Source of the DNA: an uncultured Alphaproteobacteria bacterium
GTDB lineage: Bacteria > Pseudomonadota > Alphaproteobacteria > CAKMZR01
Direction of reading: 5' to 3'
Assembly: GCA_929200455.1 (NCBI GenBank)
Contig: CAKMZR010000076.1
Location: 1 to 7,429, forward strand
DNA: 7,429 nt
The notes under the pieces were generated by a model. It saw only the letters and a list, made by a program, of their open reading frames with translations. It ran no database searches and was not told the DNA's origin. The translations under genes and the position numbers were made by a program. Within the stretch, counting starts at the first letter, position 1; every line of letters starts with the position of its first letter. Shown here one piece after another: positions 1 to 7,427 of the stretch.

Positions 1-514
1 TCATCACCATCGCATTCAAACGAATCTCTCCATACGCCCCACGGGCAGGACGGTTACTCAAAACATCACGCAAAAAACCCACATCCCCCTTCAAATCTCC
101 CCCCAAAGACACCATTCGCTTCTGCTCCTCCTCCAATCGCGTCAAGGCTTCCCGCAGATTCCCCAGCGTCGTTTGAGACTGCTGCGACTGATCCTGCAAA
201 TGATTCGTCAAACGATGACTCACACCCTCAAATCGCTCAAACATCTGATGCTGATTCTCTCCTTGGTTGCTCAACATCTCCTTCAAACGACCCTGCAACT
301 CCCCCATATCACGCTTTTGATCCATAAGAACACCCATCACCGCCTCAGAACGCGAAGACTCCCCCCCACCCCTCATCAAAAGACCCACAGACAAAAAACC
401 TAACGCCACAAGCGACAAAAGAAGAACTTCCGACCTCATACTCAGCCACCACACCACCACAGACAATCCCACAAACAACAACACCCCCAACACCTTCAAT
501 ACATCAATTCTCAT
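1..514 (-). CDS. rmuC: DNA recombination protein RmuC, N-terminal part (gene continues past the left edge)
   Basis: The first 171 codons are visible; the C-terminal nuclease-like domain lies outside the window. From the sequence: residues 8-25 and 30-47 are two hydrophobic segments, consistent with an N-terminal membrane anchor (many RmuC proteins have one). Residues about 60-150 are rich in Gln, Glu, Arg and Leu with few helix breakers, suggesting the family's long coiled coil. Residues 152-166 read LSNRPARGAYGEIRL, matching the conserved RmuC stretch at the start of the core domain (consensus like L.NKQARGAFGEIQL). RmuC was named for its effect on recombination at inverted repeats in E. coli; its biochemical activity is poorly defined. 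The ATG at 514 is chosen because purine-rich ribosome-binding sequence precedes it and the hydrophobic N terminus follows. Codon use differs sharply from the plus-strand genes: Leu is mostly TTG and Val mostly GTG, with no CTC among the first 14 leucines. It is divergent from def, a neighbour pair common in alphaproteobacteria. Confidence 0.88.
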   Translation of the reverse strand, partial: MRIDVLKVLGVLLFVGLSVVVWWLSMRSEVLLLSLVALGFLSVGLLMRGGGESSRSEAVMGVLMDQKRDMGELQGRLKEMLSNQGENQHQMFERFEGVSHRLTNHLQDQSQQSQTTLGNLREALTRLEEEQKRMVSLGGDLKGDVGFLRDVLSNRPARGAYGEIRLNAMVM

Positions 515-521
515 CTTCCTA

Positions 522-531
522 TCCTCTCCTT
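522..531 (-). promoter_or_regulatory. Ribosome binding site of rmuC
   Basis: Reading the minus strand toward the ATG at 514, AAGGAG (531-526) lies 11 bases upstream and a second core, AGGA (525-522), lies 7 bases upstream. The nearer core has the better spacing. This supports the chosen start codon. Confidence 0.6.
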
Positions 532-556
532 AATACCCACAACCTAACAGAATCCA

Positions 557-585
557 TTGCAATAGTCTCCAACCTTCTCTATCCT
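557..585 (+). promoter_or_regulatory. Candidate sigma70-type promoter for def-fmt
   Basis: TTGCAA (557-562) and TATCCT (580-585) are separated by exactly 17 bases, each matching its consensus (TTGACA and TATAAT) at four of six positions. Transcription would begin near 592, leaving a leader of about 25 bases before the def ATG, with no Shine-Dalgarno sequence in it. The -35 element lies inside the palindrome ATTGCAAT (556-563), so it reads the same on the minus strand, but no -10 element sits at a suitable distance for rmuC. This is a pattern match only, and weak matches are frequent. Confidence 0.4.
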
Positions 586-616
586 AAAGGCTCTCATAGA
601 AACACCCAATATCATC

Positions 617-1180
617 ATGCACGAACACAATCTTCTCCCCCTCGTCCTGTTGCCGGACATCCGACTCCGCAAAAAAGCACAAAAAGTCACAGACATCAAT
701 GACGACCTCATACAGACCCTCAAAAATATGCATCACACCATGCTCACCGCCAAAGGAATCGGAATCGCCGCTCCTCAGGTCGCAGATACAAGACAAATTA
801 TTGTCGTCGACCTACAAGACCGCGAAGAAAATCCTGACTCCTCGCGTCCCCTCTTCTTCATCAACCCCTCCATCACTTGGAAAAGCGACACATACGACGA
901 AGTCGAAGAAGGCTGTCTCTCCATACCTCAGCAACTCGCCACCGTAAAAAGACCCGTCAGTATCGGACTCGAATACACAGACATCAACGGAAACGCCCAT
1001 ACCCTAGAAGCAAGCGGACTCTTCGCTCGGTGCCTCCAACACGAAATCGACCACCTCAACGGCGTGCTCTTCATCGACCACCTCTCTCAACTCAAACGCA
1101 ACGTCATAGCCAGAAAATCCAAAACCATCAAAAAAGAACTCATCAAAGAAGACAAAAATATCATCCCCATCGCAACCTAA
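617..1180 (+). CDS. def: Peptide deformylase
   Basis: This metalloenzyme removes the formyl group from the N-terminal formyl-methionine of nascent proteins in the cytoplasm. All three family motifs are present: GIGIAAPQ at residues 47-54, EGCLS at 98-102 and HEIDH at 142-146. Cys-100, His-142 and His-146 would bind the catalytic metal, and Glu-143 is the general base. The 187-residue length is within the usual range for bacterial enzymes. The N terminus (LPLVLLPDIRLRKKAQKV) aligns with the usual family opening, which favours the ATG at 617 over the internal Met codons at residues 38 and 42. No Shine-Dalgarno sequence precedes it; AAAGG at 586-590 is too far away. The C terminus from about residue 157 is a Lys-rich tail. 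The stop codon is followed immediately by the fmt start, so def and fmt form an operon, the standard bacterial pairing of enzymes that add and remove the same formyl group. Confidence 0.97.
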   Translation: MHEHNLLPLVLLPDIRLRKKAQKVTDINDDLIQTLKNMHHTMLTAKGIGIAAPQVADTRQIIVVDLQDREENPDSSRPLFFINPSITWKSDTYDEVEEGCLSIPQQLATVKRPVSIGLEYTDINGNAHTLEASGLFARCLQHEIDHLNGVLFIDHLSQLKRNVIARKSKTIKKELIKEDKNIIPIAT

Positions 1181-2122
1181 ATGAACCCGCCCTCCCTCGC
1201 CTTCATGGCATCCTCTCCCATCGCCATACCCACGCTCAACGCCCTCTACAACTCTCCTTACAGACCCTCTTGTCTCTACACCAAACCTCCAAAGCCTAGC
1301 GGACGGGGACTAAAACTCTTACCCTCGCCCCTCCATCAACACGCCAACGCCCTCGGGATTCCCGTCTATACACCCCTCGATTGGCACAATCCCGAAACCC
1401 TATCTCAATTCCAAAATCTCCGTCTTGATTGCGCCCTCGTCTTTGCATACGGACACATCCTCCCACCTGCCGTCCTCGAACTTCCTTCCTTCGGTTGCCT
1501 CAATATCCACGCCTCCCTCCTTCCCAAACTCCGAGGTGCCGCTCCCATCAACCGCGCCATCGAATACGGATTCTCCACCACCGGAATCTCTCTCATGCAC
1601 ATGAGCAAAGAACTCGATGCAGGACCCATACTCTCCCAATGGGAAATCCCCATTCCCCCACTCTGCGACACCCCCGCACTCTCCCACATCATCGCAGAAA
1701 AATCCGCAGACATCATCGTCGACGCCCTACACGCCTTCTTCAACCAGAAACTCTCACCTCTCCCGCAAAATCACTCCCTCGCCACATACGCCCACAAAAT
1801 CTCAAAAAATGAATCTCCCATCAACTGGAACCTACATGCCGACGTCATCGAAAAAAAATGTCGCGCCCTCCTGCCCTCCCCCGCCTGCTCCTTCTCACTC
1901 AACCAAATCTCCCTCAAACTCCTCAACGCAAAAAATATCTCAGAATCATCTCCACCCCACAACCTCGAACCAGGAACCATCATCAACCACAAAATATTCA
2001 CCGTCGCTTGTGCCCAAAACTCCACTTTGCAACTCATCACACTCCAAAAACCAAGCAAAAAACCCTCGCCCGCTCTCAACTTCCTCTCACAGTTTTCTCC
2101 CCTACCTCGTAAACTTTCCTAA
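1181..2122 (+). CDS. fmt: Methionyl-tRNA formyltransferase
   Basis: The enzyme transfers a formyl group from 10-formyltetrahydrofolate to Met-tRNA(fMet), making the bacterial initiator tRNA. At 313 residues it has the normal family length. Residues 1 to about 190 form the transferase domain: SGRGLKLLPSP (40-50) is the tRNA-contacting loop with Arg-42, GCLNIHASLLPKLRGAAPINRAI (105-127) carries Asn-108 and His-110, and KELDAGPIL (143-151) carries Asp-146, completing the Asn/His/Asp catalytic set. From about residue 203 (YAHKISKNESPINW) the C-terminal tRNA-binding domain follows, ending in LQLITLQKPSKK near 284-294. The KPPKPSGRG loop resembles alphaproteobacterial proteins. The ATG directly abuts the def stop with no Shine-Dalgarno sequence, so translation is probably coupled to def. 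Unusual features: the normally strong FMGTPDFA motif reads FMASSPIA (8-15), and IQR reads INR (123-125). An eight-A run at 1851-1858 lies in the C-terminal domain, but the frame is intact. The protein is probably functional. Confidence 0.96.
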   Translation: MNPPSLAFMASSPIAIPTLNALYNSPYRPSCLYTKPPKPSGRGLKLLPSPLHQHANALGIPVYTPLDWHNPETLSQFQNLRLDCALVFAYGHILPPAVLELPSFGCLNIHASLLPKLRGAAPINRAIEYGFSTTGISLMHMSKELDAGPILSQWEIPIPPLCDTPALSHIIAEKSADIIVDALHAFFNQKLSPLPQNHSLATYAHKISKNESPINWNLHADVIEKKCRALLPSPACSFSLNQISLKLLNAKNISESSPPHNLEPGTIINHKIFTVACAQNSTLQLITLQKPSKKPSPALNFLSQFSPLPRKLS

Positions 2123-2193
2123 AAACCATCACAACACGCACAAAATCATGATACACTTCTCTCCAGCCGAACCCTCTCAAAAATCAAACAAAA

Positions 2194-2199
2194 AAGGAG
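2194..2199 (+). promoter_or_regulatory. Strong Shine-Dalgarno sequence for the glutamate dehydrogenase gene
   Basis: AAGGAG lies six bases before the GTG at 2206, close to ideal spacing, and decides the start codon. It stands out because def, fmt and the receiver gene have no such site. The 83-base gap around it (2123-2205) holds no other clear signal: no stable GC-rich hairpin with a T tract and no good -35/-10 pair. It contains the short palindrome ATCATGAT (2145-2152). The gene may be read through from fmt or have a weak promoter of its own. Confidence 0.8.
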
Positions 2200-2205
2200 C
2201 CACGC

Positions 2206-5200
2206 GTGTCCCAACCTTCCCTCATCGACCTCCTCCAAAAAAAAGCACAAATCTCTAACACAAAACATGCCTCTCTGCTTGTCGATTTGTGGACAAAAAG
2301 AACACACTACGACACTTCTTACAAACTTTCCGACCTCAATATACTCAATCAACTCACAGGCCTCATCTCTTCGGCTTCCTCACTCTCTCCCTCAAAAAAA
2401 GCTTCCCTCTCCTTCATCAACCACACCGCCAACTCAAAACGTCCCCACACCACCATACTCATCTCTTGCTATAACGCTTCCAATATCGTCAATACCGTCA
2501 CCAACTGGCTGCAATACCTCGGCTTCATCACTTTCGACCCTCACGCCGTACCCCTCTCCCTCAGCTTCAACAACAACCAACAACTCTCCCACATCTCTCC
2601 CTCCCAACCAGATGACAACCAACCTCAAACCCTCTTCCTCTCCATCAATATCGAAGGGCACCTCTCTCCCAAACAAGAAAAAAAGACAAAAAAACATCTC
2701 CTCTCTTGCCTCAATCACGCGTTCCAAGCAAAAAAAGATAAACAAGATATGCTCAACGCCCTCCAATCACTCTCACAATCCCTCAAAGAACAAAACGACC
2801 CGGAATGTCAAGAATGTGACCTCTTCCTCCAATGGCTCTCAAAAGAAAATTTTACACTCCTCGGGACAAGAAAAATTGTCATCTCCTCCTCAAAACCCAA
2901 ACTCTCCCTACAAATCGAACCCGACTCCCAAAAAGGGATATTCCATAAAGGACAATTCAAAGCCTTCCTCGGATTCTTCTCAGAAGATACTCCCCACCAC
3001 CTCATCAAAAAACTTGTCGAAAAAAATCAAATCCTCCGAATCAATAAAGCAAATGCTCGATCCCCCGTCGTAAGTGCAACCCACATCGATATCATCTCTA
3101 TCACCCTCAAAATCAATCAAGAATACCACATCCACCATATCGCCGGACTCTTCTCCTCATCCAGCTACATCTCTTCCGTCTTCGATATACCCTCTATCAG
3201 AAAACGTGGCCTTGCCGTACTCGACACCCTCGGAAAAGAACAGCCAGAAAGCTACAAAAAAAATCTTATCGACCTCATCAATACTTACCCACGCGACGAA
3301 ATCTACCAGTCAAGCAACTCAGAAGCACTCGAAGCCATCTCTCGCGCTTTCAAAGCAGAAAACCTCTACGAAAGCAATCTCTACGTACGACAAGATACCC
3401 TCGACCAATACGCTTCCATCATCGTACACTTCCCCAGAAACCTCTTCCGACGCGAACTCCCCTCCATCATCGGAAATTGGCTCGCCACACACTACAACAG
3501 CATCTTCAGAATCCACTACAACTACATGCCCGACAAACCCATGTGGCGTATCCAAATCATCCTAAGTCATACTCAAAATACCAGCCTCAATGTCGACGTA
3601 GGCACCCTGCAACAAGAACTGCATCAAGTCCTACTCTCTTGGCACAAAAAACTTATACTCCTCCTCTTCAACGACAACGTACCCCTCGACCCCCTCGCCG
3701 CTCACTCACCACAAGCCGATTGGCTCAACCTCAAAAATGACAACTTCTTCTCAGAAGAATACCAACAACAATACTCCATCAACGACGCAAAAAACGATAT
3801 CCTCAAACTCATCAATCTCAAAGAACACAATATCGACCTGCACCTCTTCAAAAGCCCTCACGAACAAAAAGAAAATACCGCCGTCTTCCACCTCAAAATC
3901 TATTCTCGAGGAACAGGTGTACCCCTCTACAAAATGGTGCCCGTACTCCGAAATATGGACCTCAATATTATCTCCGAAATTCCATACGCTGTCTCCCTCA
4001 ACGGAAAAAACACGACCCACACCGTTCACGACTTCCTCTTCCACCAAAAAATCTCAAGTGACAGCCACTCCCCCTCCTTCGAACATATCCAACACCACTT
4101 CGAAGAAGCTTGCCTTGCCGCTCTCAACCTCTCCATTCCCGATGACGTCTTCAATCGACTCATCATGGCGGCCGGATTGAATGCACGCTCCGTCGATCTC
4201 CTTCGTGCCTACTCTTGGTTCATGAAATATATCAACTTCTCCTACTCCGCTTCCACCGTCGTCAACGCCCTTGCTCGCTACCCCGCCATCACCCAAAACC
4301 TCATCTCCCTCTTCTTCGCTCGCTTCGACACAAACCAAAAAATCTCACGGGCAAACCGAAAGAAAAAAATTAATCTCATCATCCTCGATATCAACGAAAA
4401 ACTTACCCTCGTCTCCAACCTCTCAGATGACACCATCTTTCGCGCCTTCACAAATCTCATCACTTCAACCCTACGCACCAACTTCTTCCAAAAACATCAT
4501 AACCACATCGGCGGAATTATCGCCCTCAAATTCGACTCCAAAAAAATACATGACATGCCTGAACCTAGACCTCTGCGAGAAATCTTCGTTCACGCTCGAG
4601 ACTTCTCCGCTTGCCATCTCCGATTCGGACTCGTCGCTCGAGGCGGACTCAGATTCTCAGACAGAAGCGACGACCTCCGAACAGAAATCCTCGGACTCGC
4701 AAAAGCACAACAAGTCAAAAATGCCGTCATCATTCCCCTCGGAGCCAAAGGCGGATTCGTACTCAAAAATCCTCCCGCAGAACGAAAACAATTCCTCAGT
4801 GAAGGTATTCGATGCTACAAACTCTTCATCTCCACCATGCTCGACATCACAGACAACAGAAAAGGAGAAAAAATATCTCCTCCCCCCAACCTCATCGCTT
4901 ATGACCATCACGACCCCTACCTCGTCGTCGCCGCAGACAAAGGTACCGCCTCCTTCTCAGACTTCGCTAACTCCATCGCTACCGACAGAAACTTCTGGCT
5001 CGGGGATGGCTTCGCCTCAGGCGGCTCGCAAGGATACGACCACAAAAAAATGGGAATCACCGCTCGAGGTGCGTGGGAATCCGTCAAACGACACTTTCGC
5101 GATATGGGAATCAATACCCAAGAAACACCTTTCTCCGTTGTCGGCGTAGGCGATATGTCCGGCGACGTCTTCGGAAATGGTATGCTCCTCTCACCACACA

Positions 5201-7044
5201 TCAAACTCATCGCCGCTTTCAACCATATGCACATCTTCATCGACCCCAATCCCAATACAGAAACTTCCTTCCAAGAAAGACAACGACTCTTCAAAACTCA
5301 AGGATCCTCTTGGGAAGACTACAACAAAAATCTACTCAGCAAGGGCGGGGCTATCTTCTCTCGATCACAAAAAAATATCTCCCTCTCGCCAGAAATCGCT
5401 AACCTCCTCGGAACCCCCCTCAAAAATCTCGCACCAAATCAACTCATCTCCCTCATCCTCAAATCTCATACAGACCTCCTCTGGTTCGGCGGAATCGGCA
5501 CATACATCAAAGCCTCTTCAGAAAATCATAGCGACGCTTCCGACCACATCAATGACACCATCAGAGTCAACGCTCAAGACCTCAACGCTCGCGTCATCGG
5601 TGAAGGTGCAAACCTCGGACTCACCCAAAAAGCACGCGTCGAATTCGCCCTCAAGGGCGGGCGATGCAATACCGACGCCATCGACAACTCCGCCGGAGTC
5701 AACTCATCCGACTACGAAGTCAACATCAAAATCCTCCTCAACCAAATTGTCGCAGAAGACACCCTATCACTCCCACAAAGAAACAAAATCCTGCGATCCA
5801 TGACCAATACCATCGCAAAACTCGTACTCAAAAATAATCAACGACAAAACGACGCCCTCGCCGTCAGCCTGCACAACGCAAACTCTTACATCGACCAACA
5901 CTCACAATTCATCAAAGCTCTCGAAGCAGAACAATTCCTCAATCGCGAAATCGAAGACCTTCCCAGTGACCAAGAAATACAACAACGCACATCCTCCGCT
6001 ATCGGACTCACCGGACCAGAACTCTCCGTCTTGCTCGCCTACGACAAAAATTATACCTACAAAAATCTACTCCAATCCTCCCTGCCAGACGAACCCTACT
6101 TCTCATACCTCCTCCATGACTACTTCCCCGACACCCTCAATCAACAGTTCGAACATCACGTCTCTCAACACCCTCTCAAAAGAGAAATCATCGCAACCCT
6201 CATCTCTAACCTCATCATCGACCATACAGGACCCGGATTCATTCACGCCATGCAACAAAGTACAGGACACTCCCTCGAAAATGTCGTGCGTGCATACATC
6301 ATCGTCTCAGATATCATCAATCTGCCCCTCATCCGTAACCAACTCGATAGTGCCCGAAACTCCATCAGTGCAAAAGCCTTCGTTCACGCCCACATGGAAA
6401 CCATAAGAACCGCTGAACGATGCACCCTCTGGATACTCGAAAATGAAAGAGACCTCTCCGATATCCAAGCCCTCCGCGAACGCTACGAACCCACCGCCGT
6501 CACACTCAAAAAACAATTCCCACTCAAACTCCCAGACGAAACAAAACAACTCCTACTCAAACGAATCAGCTCCTTCTCCAATCTCGGAATCAACCAAAAA
6601 CTCGCTCTCGACCTCGGCTCCCTCAAAAATCTCTCTTGCCTCTTCGATATCGCCCTCATCTCCAATCAATACTCAACGCCCACCCACAAAATCATACACA
6701 CCTACTTCCTCATAGCCGAACTCCTCTCTCTCGATACCCTCAGAACCCAAGCCAATACCATCAAACCTCGCGACACTTGGCAACAAAATGCCATCTCCAT
6801 CGCCATCGATGACCTATGGAAAATTCAACGCATCATCACAGAAAAACTCATCGCCTCAAATACTTCAGGAAATCAAGCCCTCTCCTTCCTACATACCCAT
6901 CATAGCCAAAAACTTACTCCCGCCCTCGAACAAAAAAATACCATCATCGCCCAAAATAGTATCAATGTCTCTTCCCTCAACGTCTTCTCACGATCCCTCG
7001 AATATCTCCAAAATCATATCGTCATTCCCCCCTCACCCTCATGA
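2206..7044 (+). CDS. NAD-specific glutamate dehydrogenase, large (about 180 kDa) class
   Basis: It catalyses NAD+-dependent oxidative deamination of glutamate to 2-oxoglutarate and ammonia in the cytoplasm, usually a catabolic route into the TCA cycle. The 1612 residues match the GDH180 class (about 1600). The N-terminal half, to about residue 700, should hold the ACT-like regulatory segments of the family; recognisable family stretches include LYVRQDTLDQYASIIVHFPR (392-411) and KIYSRGTGVPL (564-574). The catalytic region, about 700-1200, has RGGLRFSDR (812-820), the probable substrate lysine Lys-838 in QQVKNA, GAKGG (846-850), DPYLVVAADKGTA (903-915), GYDHKKMGITARGAWESVKR (943-962), the nucleotide-binding turn VVGVGDMSGDVFGNG (978-992), WFGGIGTY (1093-1100) and GEGANLGLT (1132-1140). 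A helical C-terminal part follows. The GTG start is fixed by the Shine-Dalgarno sequence six bases upstream. Family members are often allosterically controlled by amino acids. Odd residues: Phe-817 where Trp is usual, and NHMH at 1006-1009 where DHRH is common. The stop overlaps the next gene. Confidence 0.96.
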   Translation: MSQPSLIDLLQKKAQISNTKHASLLVDLWTKRTHYDTSYKLSDLNILNQLTGLISSASSLSPSKKASLSFINHTANSKRPHTTILISCYNASNIVNTVTNWLQYLGFITFDPHAVPLSLSFNNNQQLSHISPSQPDDNQPQTLFLSINIEGHLSPKQEKKTKKHLLSCLNHAFQAKKDKQDMLNALQSLSQSLKEQNDPECQECDLFLQWLSKENFTLLGTRKIVISSSKPKLSLQIEPDSQKGIFHKGQFKAFLGFFSEDTPHHLIKKLVEKNQILRINKANARSPVVSATHIDIISITLKINQEYHIHHIAGLFSSSSYISSVFDIPSIRKRGLAVLDTLGKEQPESYKKNLIDLINTYPRDEIYQSSNSEALEAISRAFKAENLYESNLYVRQDTLDQYASIIVHFPRNLFRRELPSIIGNWLATHYNSIFRIHYNYMPDKPMWRIQIILSHTQNTSLNVDVGTLQQELHQVLLSWHKKLILLLFNDNVPLDPLAAHSPQADWLNLKNDNFFSEEYQQQYSINDAKNDILKLINLKEHNIDLHLFKSPHEQKENTAVFHLKIYSRGTGVPLYKMVPVLRNMDLNIISEIPYAVSLNGKNTTHTVHDFLFHQKISSDSHSPSFEHIQHHFEEACLAALNLSIPDDVFNRLIMAAGLNARSVDLLRAYSWFMKYINFSYSASTVVNALARYPAITQNLISLFFARFDTNQKISRANRKKKINLIILDINEKLTLVSNLSDDTIFRAFTNLITSTLRTNFFQKHHNHIGGIIALKFDSKKIHDMPEPRPLREIFVHARDFSACHLRFGLVARGGLRFSDRSDDLRTEILGLAKAQQVKNAVIIPLGAKGGFVLKNPPAERKQFLSEGIRCYKLFISTMLDITDNRKGEKISPPPNLIAYDHHDPYLVVAADKGTASFSDFANSIATDRNFWLGDGFASGGSQGYDHKKMGITARGAWESVKRHFRDMGINTQETPFSVVGVGDMSGDVFGNGMLLSPHIKLIAAFNHMHIFIDPNPNTETSFQERQRLFKTQGSSWEDYNKNLLSKGGAIFSRSQKNISLSPEIANLLGTPLKNLAPNQLISLILKSHTDLLWFGGIGTYIKASSENHSDASDHINDTIRVNAQDLNARVIGEGANLGLTQKARVEFALKGGRCNTDAIDNSAGVNSSDYEVNIKILLNQIVAEDTLSLPQRNKILRSMTNTIAKLVLKNNQRQNDALAVSLHNANSYIDQHSQFIKALEAEQFLNREIEDLPSDQEIQQRTSSAIGLTGPELSVLLAYDKNYTYKNLLQSSLPDEPYFSYLLHDYFPDTLNQQFEHHVSQHPLKREIIATLISNLIIDHTGPGFIHAMQQSTGHSLENVVRAYIIVSDIINLPLIRNQLDSARNSISAKAFVHAHMETIRTAERCTLWILENERDLSDIQALRERYEPTAVTLKKQFPLKLPDETKQLLLKRISSFSNLGINQKLALDLGSLKNLSCLFDIALISNQYSTPTHKIIHTYFLIAELLSLDTLRTQANTIKPRDTWQQNAISIAIDDLWKIQRIITEKLIASNTSGNQALSFLHTHHSQKLTPALEQKNTIIAQNSINVSSLNVFSRSLEYLQNHIVIPPSPS

Positions 7045-7427
7045 ACGCCATCAATCCCGAGCACCATCAAGACCACATCCTCGTCGTCGATGATGACAGG
7101 CGGCTTCGAGACCTGCTCCAACGGTACCTCATCGAACACAACTTCACCGTCTCCACCGCCGCTGACGCTCTACAAGCCAAAAATCTCTTCAAAAAAAATA
7201 GCTTCGACCTCATCATTCTTGACGTCATGATGCCAGGAGAAAACGGGTTCGACCTCACAAAAACTTTCAGAAAAAATAGTGACGTCCCCATACTCCTTCT
7301 CTCCGCTAGAGGCGATACCGAAGCTCGCATAGTCGGACTCGAAGCAGGGGCCGACGACTACCTCTCCAAACCCTTCGAACCCCTCGAACTCCTCCTACGC
7401 ATACAATCCATCATCAAACGATCCTAA
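7041..7427 (+). CDS. Response regulator receiver domain, PetR/OmpR-like; stops before any DNA-binding domain
   Basis: This is a phosphoacceptor protein of a two-component system. The 128-residue frame is one complete receiver domain: acidic cluster Asp-17 to Asp-19, phosphorylation site Asp-61 in LIILDVMMPGENG, switch residue Ser-88 in LLLSAR, and Lys-110 in DDYLSKPFEP. The sequence most resembles alphaproteobacterial OmpR-family regulators of the PetR type, whose receivers are followed by a winged-helix DNA-binding domain. Here a TAA at 7425-7427 ends the frame right after IQSIIKRS, at the usual receiver/linker border, and the window ends two bases later. It may be a genuine stand-alone receiver, a gene truncated by nonsense or frameshift, or a sequencing error; these cannot be told apart here. 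The ATG overlaps the upstream TGA (ATGA, 7041-7044) and the bases before it are pyrimidine-rich with no Shine-Dalgarno sequence, so translation probably depends on the dehydrogenase gene. An eight-A run (7191-7198) lies inside the domain. No sensor kinase is visible. Confidence 0.85.
   Translation: MNAINPEHHQDHILVVDDDRRLRDLLQRYLIEHNFTVSTAADALQAKNLFKKNSFDLIILDVMMPGENGFDLTKTFRKNSDVPILLLSARGDTEARIVGLEAGADDYLSKPFEPLELLLRIQSIIKRS

Noticed and set aside
173..403. 76-codon plus-strand frame opposite rmuC
   Set aside because: It is antisense to the coiled-coil part of rmuC, is a low-complexity Leu/Thr/His/Arg peptide, and has no independent support.
530..562. Possible rmuC promoter using the same TTGCAA on the minus strand with TATTAA at 535-530
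   Set aside because: The spacing is 21 bases, and transcription would start at or inside the ribosome binding site of rmuC.
1851..1858. Eight-A run in fmt as a possible frameshift or slippage site
   Set aside because: The fmt frame reads through it with conserved domain sequence on both sides. Similar runs at 3256-3263 and 7191-7198 are also in intact frames, in keeping with the A-rich strand.
2123..2205. Terminator or riboswitch between fmt and the dehydrogenase gene
   Set aside because: Only a short ATCATGAT palindrome is present; there is no GC-rich stem, T tract or recognisable aptamer-like pairing.
2267..3073. 268-codon open frame inside the start of the dehydrogenase gene
   Set aside because: Same compositional artefact: low complexity, no recognisable domain and no ribosome site.
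4271..5149. 292-codon open frame in another plus-strand frame, rich in Ser, Thr and Pro
   Set aside because: It lies wholly inside the dehydrogenase gene, whose frame carries all family motifs. Scarcity of T and G on this strand makes stop codons rare in alternative frames, so long Ser/Thr/Pro frames are expected by chance.
7191..7427. Eight-A run in the receiver gene as the cause of the early stop
   Set aside because: Receiver motifs Asp-61, Ser-88 and Lys-110, all downstream of the run, are in the same frame as the start, so the frame is correct up to the stop.
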